From Candidatus Fraserbacteria bacterium (GTDB taxonomy: Bacteria > Bipolaricaulota > Bipolaricaulia > RBG-16-55-9 > JAJCYT01), in NCBI GenBank assembly GCA_029262795.1, contig JAJCYT010000009.1:25962-89961 (forward strand): a stretch of 64,000 nucleotides of DNA, in the 5' to 3' direction. How positions within the stretch are numbered: position 1 is the first letter of the stretch; each line of letters begins with the position of its first letter. The position numbers were made by a program, and so were the translations under genes. This document shows, one piece after another, positions 33,487-42,675 of this stretch. Under the pieces are notes generated by a model. The model searched no databases. It was not told the origin of the DNA and worked only from the letters and a program-made list of their open reading frames with translations.

Positions 33487-35733
33487 CTAATCTACACATG
33501 TTGTTTTTGAATGAGCTTCCGGCGGATCTAATAACGAGCCTTCATCCAATTGTATATCAACATTTTCTTCAACTTGGATTTTAGAACCATTTATGGCGAT
33601 TATCTGTGCATCTTTTTCGAGATGAAGGCTCGTTCCTGTCTTAATTGTCAGCACGGTCGGATCGGTGAATAGCCTGTCAGAGGAATTAGCCACATGTTTT
33701 GTTGGCGACAAGCCACGATCTAAACAAATCGTTTTCCCGGAAGCCACAACAATTTTGCTCTGACGCTTTAATGGATCATGTATATCGTTTTGCAAAACAA
33801 TGTTGCCGGCCCATCGTACATCATCCTCAACTCTTGAATGATCCCAACTAATTCTAACGATAATCGCATTTTCATATTCAGAGCCAGCTTGTGCGCCAAA
33901 GACACGTTCCGACAGAATTTCAATGGACAAATTGTTTAGGTAGACCGTGTTGTTATCAAATGAATGAGTGAACCGGTTAGGTGCACCATGATTGTGTGTT
34001 GATCTATGGGTTAAGGCAGTAACAGGAGCTGGGTTGGTACCAAGTGCAAGTTTATGGTTTCCAGACAAGCGGAATGCATCCTCATTATCTCCTCGGCTAT
34101 GGCAATTTGATTTTACAGTTCCATCAACAATCTCACTTAAGGCAGCTTGAATTTTATCTTGACTAAAAAGCAAACCATCTCCAAAAGGTGCAAATGTCTC
34201 TTCAGTAGGCAACTCTTCAAATGTTTCAGCTGAGTCAATAGCTTTGTACAAATCCGAAAAACCAGTTAAAGGATTCGCATATGCGTCTATCTTTTCAATT
34301 GGTACATTTGGATTGTTCCAATTGCACGGCGAGGATGGATCACCATGTTGAAATTGATCGTATCGGTAGAGAAAATCATAATTGCCCTCTGCGGTCAGAT
34401 GAAGCAACCAACTGCCAAGGGCGTTAGGCTGATCCGCGCATCCTTCACTTTGGCATGAAAAAATTTCTTCTGGTGTACCAAATTTAATATCTTTGCCAAC
34501 TTGCAACTGGATATACATACCAGGCATCCAAGGATCTTTTCCAGGGACATTTTCCCAAAAGCTCCGGTCAAATCGATTGACAAGTTGACGATTTTCTATC
34601 CAAATATATTGGTTTTTTACATTACCACGCCGAGTCCAATCCAAATGTGGCAATTTGATCCGGATGGCATCTCCATGAGTATAAAAATCTCGCAATATAA
34701 ATGTTCCTCCGTTTGGGAGATTTTCAATGGTTAAATCGGTTTCTACTTCTTCGAGATTTCTCTCATTAATGGCACTAAGCAAAAATCTTTTGTTGGGTTG
34801 TTTCCAACCAAGATGATATCTGTCCCATGCAGAAGCAGCGTTCGATTCGGCTTCCTGTTGAGCCGTAACACCGTAAGACCTAGAAAGAACATTAAACGTG
34901 TGTAGTCCGGCCCCGCTCGAAGAGTGCCAATTGTTCCCACCAAAGAGAGCGTGCATATACTCCGTCAAAAAGAAATTAAATGCTCCGTCACCGATACTAC
35001 AACTATTAAAGGATCCAGCAATTCTTACGGTTTTGTTTCCTAGGGGCAGAGGATTATTGAACATTCTTTGAACGCCAAGTCCAGTAGTACACCCACTGAA
35101 CAAATGATTGTTTTTCCAGATGACAACCGCAAAATCTATGGAGCCATCTGGTTGGTTTGTCTTGGCAAGGCCCGGCCCTTGGCTGCCCCAAGAATCGAAA
35201 TCATTCAAATTGTATTTCCGGCCTGTGTTGGGATTTACATTTGCAGTTTCAATTGGATGAGGGCCGTTATTCAATTGTTCAAAAACTTTTTTTGTGCTAC
35301 TTACTCTGTCTAATAGGTCTCTGCATTGAATGGTTACAACTTCCGGAATGTAATCGCCCAAAACCCTGTACAGCCCGAATGATGCTTGGAAATAGTAATC
35401 AGTGATGTACGACTGAGGTAGTTGGCTGCCGACTAAGGAATCATCCATGAACTCGTTTGCATTCTCAGGAATTGAGTTGGGGGGCCAATTGCCTCTCAGC
35501 CTGTCATTGTTGGGACAATTGGAGTAATCCACTTGTGCAAATATTAACAGTCCACGGATTGTGCCCGATGCAGGCAAGATATTGCCGTGCTCTGAGCTCC
35601 AGATTTGACTCCCTTTAGTCGATAGGGATTTGGATACTGACCCTCGATCCCATATTGAAAGCGCAACTACCACGACTAGCAATATGAAGTAAAACGAACG
35701 TTGCATCCAGGCAGAATGAGGAAGGTTTTTCAT
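33487..35733 (-). CDS. large secreted M6-peptidase-like protein, catalytic His lost
   Basis: 748 residues from the ATG at 35733, with AGGGGG upstream. A signal anchor (FYFILLVVVVALSIW) is followed by a domain laid out like M6 (immune inhibitor A-like) proteases: RGLLIFAQVDYS at the start, a DFAVVIWKNN strand, then NFFLTEYMHALFGGNNWH where HExxHxxG is expected. The first His is Thr-Glu here, so zinc binding is probably lost. The C-terminal third has beta-strand segments and a GTSLHLEKDAQIIAINGSKI stretch. The stop lies one base from the IS5 right end. Surface or secreted; role unknown. Confidence 0.75.
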   Translation of the reverse strand: MKNLPHSAWMQRSFYFILLVVVVALSIWDRGSVSKSLSTKGSQIWSSEHGNILPASGTIRGLLIFAQVDYSNCPNNDRLRGNWPPNSIPENANEFMDDSLVGSQLPQSYITDYYFQASFGLYRVLGDYIPEVVTIQCRDLLDRVSSTKKVFEQLNNGPHPIETANVNPNTGRKYNLNDFDSWGSQGPGLAKTNQPDGSIDFAVVIWKNNHLFSGCTTGLGVQRMFNNPLPLGNKTVRIAGSFNSCSIGDGAFNFFLTEYMHALFGGNNWHSSSGAGLHTFNVLSRSYGVTAQQEAESNAASAWDRYHLGWKQPNKRFLLSAINERNLEEVETDLTIENLPNGGTFILRDFYTHGDAIRIKLPHLDWTRRGNVKNQYIWIENRQLVNRFDRSFWENVPGKDPWMPGMYIQLQVGKDIKFGTPEEIFSCQSEGCADQPNALGSWLLHLTAEGNYDFLYRYDQFQHGDPSSPCNWNNPNVPIEKIDAYANPLTGFSDLYKAIDSAETFEELPTEETFAPFGDGLLFSQDKIQAALSEIVDGTVKSNCHSRGDNEDAFRLSGNHKLALGTNPAPVTALTHRSTHNHGAPNRFTHSFDNNTVYLNNLSIEILSERVFGAQAGSEYENAIIVRISWDHSRVEDDVRWAGNIVLQNDIHDPLKRQSKIVVASGKTICLDRGLSPTKHVANSSDRLFTDPTVLTIKTGTSLHLEKDAQIIAINGSKIQVEENVDIQLDEGSLLDPPEAHSKTTCVD

Positions 35734-36108
35734 AATTAATAGCCCCCTGGCCAATTCCTCCCAAGCAGTTTGTATCAAACTGATCTTTGAGTATTTTTAA
35801 TAATTAATTATAACATAATTTTGTGCCGAAAATACATTGATGAGTCATTCTATTACATTGGCAAATTGGTGATTACGTTGACTGGGTATCAATTTGATCT
35901 GTTCTCAAGTCTCATCATTTGGTTTTCTTAGCGTAATATTACATTCAAGAGTCAATATTTCTGATCCCAAAAATGAAAGTCTTGAGCCACATTCTTGCCT
36001 TTTGTGACTTTGTGACCAAATATGAATGGGGAGAGTTTTGATCTTGACTTTCTTTTCGAATTAGAATTATGATAGTTAGATTGTCATATAATATAGGAGG
36101 CATTCTGA
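35734..36108. other. intergenic region between divergent secreted-protein genes
   Basis: 375 bp, AT-rich, with no gene. It holds the promoter at 36044-36073 for the rightward gene. I see no convincing promoter for the leftward one. Confidence 0.6.
36044..36073 (+). promoter_or_regulatory. sigma70-like promoter
   Basis: TTGACT (36044-36049) and TATGAT (36068-36073) are 18 bases apart, 36 bases before the start at 36109, which has its own AGGAGG. Confidence 0.6.
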
Positions 36109-38415
36109 ATGCGTAAGTTTCTAATTTTAGTATTCCTGCTTTCCAGTCTTTCGCTTTCCACATCACTTATAAATACCAATGGGGTTAAAACTTACGCAAC
36201 TTTCCAGTCAGAACCCTTTTCTGTTGAACAAGTTTGTATGGACTCAGTGAGCCACAATGTTGTTGTAAACTGGGATGTAACTGGCTTGGGTGTAACAGAT
36301 GAAGCCAAATTTCAATTGAAAATTGATCTGACATTGCCAGATGGCTCAGTCATTACACATTCCACTTCAATTGTACAGGGTTCACAAGAAATTGCTGTTA
36401 ATCATCCTGACGGTGGAGACGCGGTATTGGGCTTGACGTTTTTGTTTGTGGATATGGAGGATTTTTCTAATTCATTTATTGTGCATCTTGAGCCATGTTC
36501 GGAGCAACCAATTGGACCCTTGCCAGACTTGGTTGTCAATAAGACCAATGATGTTGAAGGGCAAACGTCAGTTGGACAAAAGTTCAGGTGGATTATCGAA
36601 ATTCAAAATCAAGGTGAAGGCGTAGCGTCCTTCCCTTCGGATAGCAGGGTTTTTCGAGATCAACTTCCTTTTGAAGAAGAAAATGTCACGCTGGCAACGT
36701 ATCAAGTTCTTGAAATTCCAAATGGCCTTTCATGCGACATAGGAAACTCGGAAAACAATGCAAGCCCTGGTGAGCTTCTTTGTTTAGGGTCAATATCGCT
36801 TGGCTCAGGAGAGAGTGTTCGGATCGTTGTTGAAGTGACTCCGCGTGTAGCGATGGCCCTTGTTAATCCACCTAATGGCATTTGCTTCGTGGATTTGATT
36901 GACCCTGAGTTTCCTGAAAGCAATCCAAATGGTCGGATTGAAGAGTCAAATGAAGGGAATAATCAATGCTCTGATACAGTGATTGTAAGTGAATCACCGC
37001 GGTCTACGGATGGACCACTTTCTGATTTAGTAGCGATCAAGTCAAATAGCGTGTCAGGAGAACTTGTACTTGGCGAATCTTTTGTTTGGACCGTTCTCAT
37101 TGTGAACCAAGGCCAAGGAGAAGCATTTTTCCCATCTCAAAGTGTTCTTCTTAGAGATCAGCTTCCACGAGGATCGGAACCGCCAACCTATGCGAACCTC
37201 ATGTCAGTAACCTCTGGTGGGGTATCGGCTGGCGTGGAGTGCACCTTTGAGTTTGAAAATGCGACGGATAATACCACAGCGAGAGAGTTTAACTGTCAGG
37301 CTGCTGGGGGAGAAATTGTAATTCCTCCTGGGGGAACAATTGAAGTCAGTTTTGAGGTTACACCTTCTGGCAGTGGGGACCTTCTGAACGGGGGCAGTAC
37401 AGGAGTTTGCTTGGTTGATCCAAGAGATGTGGTGGATGAATCTGATGATGGAAACAATCCATGTTCAGATTTGGTGAGGGTAAAAGAGCCTCTAAGCGAC
37501 CTAGTTGCTAGAAAGTCCAATAATGTTGATGGCGTTGCGGATGTTAATACCACATTCACGTGGACAATACAGGTCGAGAACATAGGTGCCGGAAAGGCTG
37601 AATTTTCGCCAAATGCTGAATTATTCAAGGATGATCTCCCAAGTGACGGGTCTCCAATGTACGTCATTGATAATGTCACAACGAGTGAAATCAGCGGGAA
37701 CGTTAATTGTTCTCTCGGGGGTCCAGGCAATGATTTATTGACATGTTTTGCTGGGTCATCCATGACGACCATTTCTCCAGGGGGGAATTTTGAAGTCACT
37801 CTTAGTGTGACGCCAACCAGCGTTCCCGGAGGCAATGCGGTAAACCCTGGATTCTTAACGAACGGGAACCCCGAAGGTGATTGTCGAGCAGATCCCAGTA
37901 GCACTGTTGAAGAATCAAATGAGCAAAACAATGACTGTGCAGACTTAGTAAGAATTATTATTCCATGTCCTATTGTTGCCACAACAGCAACTTCATTAAT
38001 ACAAGGAGGCTCCGAAAGCAATACAGGTGTCACGCATATACAAGAACAAACAATGGTAACGCTGGATGAAGATTTACCTATTGACCTTTCCCCAGACAGT
38101 GCATCTATGATAGATGCTGGAACTGAAATTCAGAGCCAGCTCATCCACTTTGATCCAGTGGGTCAACCTAGAGGCTTTGTCAACCTCAACTGTACGTTGA
38201 GATTCGACCATAAGATTTTGGGCATTCAGACGAGTTCCGGCAATCTGAATTCGAGCGATGATACGCTCGGTTTGGACAATGAAGGCTTCTATCCTGGCGG
38301 AGACCGCGGTCTCGAGAACAACGATCGCGTAATCATCATCAACAATAGAACGATTGAAGTACGTTTTGGTGTGACTGGGTCTGTTGATCAAATTCGGGTG
38401 ATTAAGGTTCCTTAG
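36109..38415 (+). CDS. large secreted protein with three CARDB-like repeats
   Basis: 768 residues; signal peptide FLILVFLLSSLSLSTSL. Residues about 35-135 form a domain also found at the C-terminus of the protein at 39159-41909 (VCMDSVSHNVVVNW ... LPDGSVIT ... PDGGDAVLGL ... LEPC). Three tandem repeats of about 155 residues start near 140, 304 and 460. Each opens DLVV/DLVA-x-K-S/T-N-x-V and closes with VEES-type text and NNxCSDxV, as in CARDB/DUF11 adhesion modules. The final 120 residues contain IHFDPVGQP and GVTGSVDQIRVIKVP, a domain common in exported proteins of Chloroflexota. It is probably a surface adhesin or matrix protein. Confidence 0.85.
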   Translation: MRKFLILVFLLSSLSLSTSLINTNGVKTYATFQSEPFSVEQVCMDSVSHNVVVNWDVTGLGVTDEAKFQLKIDLTLPDGSVITHSTSIVQGSQEIAVNHPDGGDAVLGLTFLFVDMEDFSNSFIVHLEPCSEQPIGPLPDLVVNKTNDVEGQTSVGQKFRWIIEIQNQGEGVASFPSDSRVFRDQLPFEEENVTLATYQVLEIPNGLSCDIGNSENNASPGELLCLGSISLGSGESVRIVVEVTPRVAMALVNPPNGICFVDLIDPEFPESNPNGRIEESNEGNNQCSDTVIVSESPRSTDGPLSDLVAIKSNSVSGELVLGESFVWTVLIVNQGQGEAFFPSQSVLLRDQLPRGSEPPTYANLMSVTSGGVSAGVECTFEFENATDNTTAREFNCQAAGGEIVIPPGGTIEVSFEVTPSGSGDLLNGGSTGVCLVDPRDVVDESDDGNNPCSDLVRVKEPLSDLVARKSNNVDGVADVNTTFTWTIQVENIGAGKAEFSPNAELFKDDLPSDGSPMYVIDNVTTSEISGNVNCSLGGPGNDLLTCFAGSSMTTISPGGNFEVTLSVTPTSVPGGNAVNPGFLTNGNPEGDCRADPSSTVEESNEQNNDCADLVRIIIPCPIVATTATSLIQGGSESNTGVTHIQEQTMVTLDEDLPIDLSPDSASMIDAGTEIQSQLIHFDPVGQPRGFVNLNCTLRFDHKILGIQTSSGNLNSSDDTLGLDNEGFYPGGDRGLENNDRVIIINNRTIEVRFGVTGSVDQIRVIKVP

Positions 38416-38554
38416 TGCTTTCTCACTCTGAAACGAGGGAATAATGATTCTTCGGGTATTTAGTATACTCTGCGTGTATGCATTTGTTCTCACTTGTCAA
38501 TTGACTTATGTGGCGCAAGTGTTCGAAGTTGATTTTGAGGGCCATTCAAATGAT

Positions 38555-39159
38555 GGATGTGTCGCAAAGAATTGGTTAGAGTAGAGTCGGGACAGATTTA
38601 TGTTCAGCTAAGAGCCCGGTTTAGGCCAGCCCAAAGACGCCGGAGACAAACCTGGCCTGACCAAGGATTCACCTGTGGGCACGCTGCGCACTTGCCCTTT
38701 GCGAATCATGTTCATGGCTTCAAATGCAATTGGATTGGATAAGCAGGATTCTTGTCGGCCGTCATAGCATAAGGCGGTTCAGCATGCCTATCCCGCTTAG
38801 AGCTGAGCATGACGTCGATCGTTTGCCCCTTGGGACCTACAGCCCGATACAAGTCCATTTGCCCTTGACCTTGATGTAAGTCTCATCGAGCCGATATGAA
38901 CCTTTAGCAGGAGTAAGATGCCGTCTGATATGTTTGTCTAGTTCTAGCGAATACTTACCCAACGATTGAGTGCTGAATGGTCAATCTCCAGTCTGCGCTC
39001 CAGCATGCTCCCTTCCAAATCTCAGTAACTCAATGAATAGCGCAGATACCATCGAACGCACAACAGGATGATCTCGGGTTGATAGTGACGCCATTTGAAG
39101 GGCTTGGTTGATTTCATGCAAATAATTTAAATGGCCCACGCATTTTTTGCGACACTACC
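38555..39159 (-). mobile_element. wrecked IS6/IS26-family element
   Basis: The ends are GGATGTGTCGCAAA (38555-38568) and, complemented, GGTAGTGTCGCAAA (39146-39159), 12 of 14 bases matching. The span is 605 bp against about 800 bp for the family, so an internal part is lost. No 8-bp target duplication flanks it (CAAATGAT against TAATTACA). Its right end falls on the stop codon of 39159-41909. Confidence 0.85.
38608..39117 (-). pseudogene. IS6-family transposase remnant
   Basis: Starting at 39117 the frame reads KPFKWRHYQPEIILLCVRWY and, after a nonsense codon in SLSY-stop-DLE, ERRLEIDHSALNRWV. RLDETYIKVKGKW holds the first Asp. A frameshift leads to LYRAVGPKGQTIDVMLSSKRD. After a deletion removing the second Asp and the Glu region, EAMNMIRKGQ is recovered in another frame, with the tail ending at 38608. 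At least one stop, two frameshifts and one deletion make it inactive. Confidence 0.88.
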
Positions 39160-41909
39160 TAATTACAGGCCCCAAGCGTTATCCTAGTTTCTCTGGTAGT
39201 TGGATCACCAGATGCTATTCTTCGGAATTCAAGGGTTACAAGGATATCTCCTCCTTCAGGGGCATGAATGAAGAACATTTCTTCCAAGTTTTCTATTTCA
39301 TTTGGCCAACGTCTTTCGATCGTCTCACCGTTTGGCAAAGTGATGCTGATAGTCACATTAACTTCGTCTGGCCCAGGTAATCGAAGATCATCAAGTAATT
39401 CGGCCCACTTGATTGTCAACATGTGACTATATTCATTGTTACAAAGTAAGATTAATTCGAAGGGAATTTCATCTAGCTCAAAAAGGTTGAATTCTCTTTC
39501 GGGACGTTTGCAATGATCTTCCGTTTCTCCTGTTAGAAATATCTTGTTTGCTCGGCCATCCCATATGGCACCAGTAACGGGACTGATAGGCTCATCAGTT
39601 AGGGTAATTCTCACCCAATGGTTATCTAAATTATTTAGATTAAAGTTTAAATCAGTGGTTGGCACCTGAATAATATTAGAACTACTATCTGGAGCAACAT
39701 TAAATCTTTCGTTGCGAACAATATGATTTCTAGTCTGAGACCATCCTAAAGGATCTGGTTGTGCACAACTACCTTCAAAATCAACAAGTACATTCAAATA
39801 TCCAAAAGGTGGCGAATCGGCTGAGCTACTAACGGCTGTTTCAAAAACTTGGTTGCCTTGCGTATCGGTAACAATTTGAAAAGGTGTGTCATCAAACATA
39901 TCTTGATCTAGAAAGCGTGGTTTCTCTTCATAACTCACCACCTGTCCCAGCCAAAGCTTCTGATTATCGACATGCAAAACACCTTGATCAAAAGGAGAAG
40001 ATGGAAAAGGCTCGATAGGAGCGTCCCCAAAATCAAATGCGGCTCTAGGCTCTACAGTAGGTTCACCATTGGCCAGGATTTCGAAAGAACCAATGTCACA
40101 TTGGCCATTTTGTGGTCGAGCTACTCCTCGTTGATCATAAGCAGGGCAATCAGCACCATTGTTAATTGCTCTACTATTTGGTTGCAAAGCGTGAGTCGAA
40201 GCGAAACCGCCATTATTAGTTAAGCGACCTAATTGAGCATTGACTTCAAGAAAATCTTCTGTTTGGGCGGAACAAGATAAATCTGTGAATAGATTTTGCC
40301 CTAAGGACGTAATGGCCCCCTGACAATTTGCAACTGAAGTTCGTTCTGAAGGATCATGGGCAATAATAGAGTTTTTAATTTCTACATTTCCATCTTGGTT
40401 GAAAATTTGGCGGCCTTGTAGCGAAAGATTTTCGAAAACTGTCACATGAACAAGTGCCAGGTTACCTTCAAATAATCTAAGCACCTGACCCTCTGCATTT
40501 ACAAGTCTATCGCTAGAGTTAGATATTCCTCCTCCATTTCTATTTGCGGTATTTTTTGAAATTGTCACATTCTTCATTGATATAGAACCAGAGCCATTCT
40601 CCACACCACCACCATCTAAGCTTGCGTGATTATTATCGATTGTACTATTGGTTACGGTTAAATCACCATTTTCATTGTTAATTCCTCCACCTCGCAATGC
40701 ACTATTATTTGAAAATGTTACAAAATTTATATCTATTTCATTATGAGACAGGGTCGATAGGCCGCCACCACTTCCCAACGATATGTTGTCTCTAAAAATA
40801 GAATATTCTATTTTCTTTATATCACCACTACCACTATTATAAACCCCACCTCCACACTGAGAATAATTATTCTCAAATAATGTGTTGGAGATTTCTAAAG
40901 TGCCTTGAGAAAGGAAAAGCCCTCCACCGCAGTCGGTTACAGCGGAATTGCTAAAAAAAGTACTCCCATCTTCTACAGTTGTATCACCTGATTCGATATA
41001 AAGCCCTCCGCCGTCCTCCCGTAAAGTGGCATTATGTGAGAAGTTCCCATGCTTAATTCTGACATTGCTAGCCTTGGTGTAAACTCCACCTCCTTTACTG
41101 TGAGCAATATTGCTTGTCACTCTTGTGCCTGGTAAAACATCTCTGGCTCCATGAATAATGAGACTACTATTTATGTTATAGATTCCACCACCACTTCCTC
41201 CGGCATAGTTTGACAAGATGTTGGTATTACCGAGTACTTCGACAGTGCCACTGAACGAAAAAATTCCACCACCATTAGTTTCAGCTGAGTTGTATGAAAT
41301 ATCAAAACTATTTAATATCAGATGCCCATTATTACCAATACCACCGCCACTTGCTTCTGTCTCGCTTTCTGAGAGTACTCCTCCGATGAGTGTCAAATGT
41401 CCACTATTAAAAATACCTCCCCCAGAGCCTGAATGAGAATTCCCTCGGTTAATGGAAACATTTGAAATTTCTACTCTAGAGTTTCTAAAAATGTGAAAAG
41501 CTCGGTCACGACCACCTACATCGATTAACGCCACCTGTCTAATTCCATTTTGGCCTCGAATCCCTTGGATGGATAAATTATCAGTAATATCGAGGTCGCC
41601 TTCCGCAGCGTCATCTTCACCAAATCCACCGATTGTTAAAAAGTAATTGTCAGATGGAAGAATTATTACATCATCCCCCACAAGTGCATTAGTTTCTTGA
41701 ATAGCAGCCCTTAATGTACATTCACCTGCTGCTGTAGCACAAACTCTATTTCCTGGGGACTCATCAACTTCATCTACTGTCGAATTGATTGTAAATGTTT
41801 CTGCGCTCATTACACTGGTCAGATTTGTTATTAAAAGAATTGCAATCCCTAAAGCTGCTAAACTACCAACCCTTTTATCTCTTTTCTTGGCATTCTTCTG
41901 CAAAGTCAT
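39159..41909 (-). CDS. large secreted CSLREA / right-handed beta-helix protein
   Basis: 916 residues from the ATG at 41909, with AAGGAG upstream. A signal peptide ends near VMSAET. The CSLREA-type segment VCATAAGECTLRAAIQETNA follows. Then come about 20 parallel beta-helix rungs of 22-24 residues, most with GGGI or GGGL turns (SGSGGGIFNSG, NGGGIFSFSG). The helix closes with NGADCPAYDQRGVARPQNG and DIGSFEI. A second module contains FDFGDAP. The last 95 residues match the N-terminal domain of 36109-38415. The stop codon lies exactly at the end of an IS6-family element, so the original C-terminus may have been longer. Confidence 0.88.
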   Translation of the reverse strand: MTLQKNAKKRDKRVGSLAALGIAILLITNLTSVMSAETFTINSTVDEVDESPGNRVCATAAGECTLRAAIQETNALVGDDVIILPSDNYFLTIGGFGEDDAAEGDLDITDNLSIQGIRGQNGIRQVALIDVGGRDRAFHIFRNSRVEISNVSINRGNSHSGSGGGIFNSGHLTLIGGVLSESETEASGGGIGNNGHLILNSFDISYNSAETNGGGIFSFSGTVEVLGNTNILSNYAGGSGGGIYNINSSLIIHGARDVLPGTRVTSNIAHSKGGGVYTKASNVRIKHGNFSHNATLREDGGGLYIESGDTTVEDGSTFFSNSAVTDCGGGLFLSQGTLEISNTLFENNYSQCGGGVYNSGSGDIKKIEYSIFRDNISLGSGGGLSTLSHNEIDINFVTFSNNSALRGGGINNENGDLTVTNSTIDNNHASLDGGGVENGSGSISMKNVTISKNTANRNGGGISNSSDRLVNAEGQVLRLFEGNLALVHVTVFENLSLQGRQIFNQDGNVEIKNSIIAHDPSERTSVANCQGAITSLGQNLFTDLSCSAQTEDFLEVNAQLGRLTNNGGFASTHALQPNSRAINNGADCPAYDQRGVARPQNGQCDIGSFEILANGEPTVEPRAAFDFGDAPIEPFPSSPFDQGVLHVDNQKLWLGQVVSYEEKPRFLDQDMFDDTPFQIVTDTQGNQVFETAVSSSADSPPFGYLNVLVDFEGSCAQPDPLGWSQTRNHIVRNERFNVAPDSSSNIIQVPTTDLNFNLNNLDNHWVRITLTDEPISPVTGAIWDGRANKIFLTGETEDHCKRPEREFNLFELDEIPFELILLCNNEYSHMLTIKWAELLDDLRLPGPDEVNVTISITLPNGETIERRWPNEIENLEEMFFIHAPEGGDILVTLEFRRIASGDPTTRETRITLGACN

Positions 41910-42268
41910 TTTCACTCCTTGGAAATTCAAGTATTTCTTATACAAATATATATCTAATATATATTATCTATATTCTGCAAATACTTTGAAGCTTGAAAAA
42001 GAAGTCATCTCACCTTTCGAATTTTGTTTAGATACCATGACCCGTTGCCTCCTTCTTTTGGTCAGAATCTAGGCATGTTAACCTACGCCAATGAAATGCC
42101 CCCAACAAGAATAACATAGACTAAAGGTGAGTGTCAGTTTGAGTTGCGGGAACTGTCCATTAAGAATGATTAGGGATATCTTTCTAGCTTTTAAAAGTCT
42201 GTTGTCACATTCTGTGCACGAATGTGACACGAAGTCAATTATCCATGTGTTGGAAAAAATTTGCATCA
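41910..42268. other. intergenic region upstream of the beta-helix gene
   Basis: No gene is seen in these 359 bp. The only marked structure is the 27-bp inverted repeat at 42203-42229. Confidence 0.6.
42203..42229. repeat. 27-bp dispersed inverted repeat, copy 2
   Basis: Arms TGTCACATTC and GAATGTGACA are perfect complements around TGTGCAC. This is the best copy and serves as reference. The bases before it (AAAAGTCTGT) also match those before copy 4 (AAAAGCCTGT). Confidence 0.8.
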
Positions 42269-42622
42269 TTATTCACAATAATTTTTAGAATATCTATTAA
42301 TGATTTTTAAATCCCATTCAAATTCACAATCACCTTTCCCCGTTTGCTCGCTTGAGTAGGCTATATATCCTCTTATGGGAGTTTTTGAATTAGGACAATC
42401 AACACTTTCTTGAACTGCCTGAAGTTCTACAACAAACCCACCACTCTCCCCAGGGCGAAGATTTATTGAGAATTCATATGGAGTATTATTGAGGTTAAAT
42501 GCTGTGATTTTCACATCACAAAGACCTCTATTTTTTACTATAAAGTCAATTTCAATAGGAGAACTTAAAAAATTCTCATACAAACAATTTTTACTACCTG
42601 CTTGAACTTTTATGTTGTTCAT
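42269..42622 (-). CDS. hypothetical protein, 117 residues
   Basis: Not recognised. It has no signal peptide. It is predicted all-beta with six Cys; segments such as IEIDFIVKNRGLCDVKITAFNL and LRPGESGGFVVELQA resemble an Ig-like/CARDB-type beta-sandwich. The end is weakly similar in style to the domain shared by the two large secreted proteins nearby, but I cannot align it. The ribosome-binding site (AGGAAA) is distant. Confidence 0.55.
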   Translation of the reverse strand: MNNIKVQAGSKNCLYENFLSSPIEIDFIVKNRGLCDVKITAFNLNNTPYEFSINLRPGESGGFVVELQAVQESVDCPNSKTPIRGYIAYSSEQTGKGDCEFEWDLKIINRYSKNYCE

Positions 42623-42675
42623 GAATAAAATTTCCTAGCAATAATGAACTATTTTCAAATGATTTTATCTTTTCT

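Noticed and set aside
32684..33494. Target site duplication around the IS5-family element
   Set aside because: The nine-base flanks (TTATTTTTT and ACTAATCTA) do not match, so no duplication is claimed.
38557..38742. Short plus-strand frame downstream of the CARDB protein
   Set aside because: It lies inside the IS6-family remnant, whose transposase reads on the other strand.
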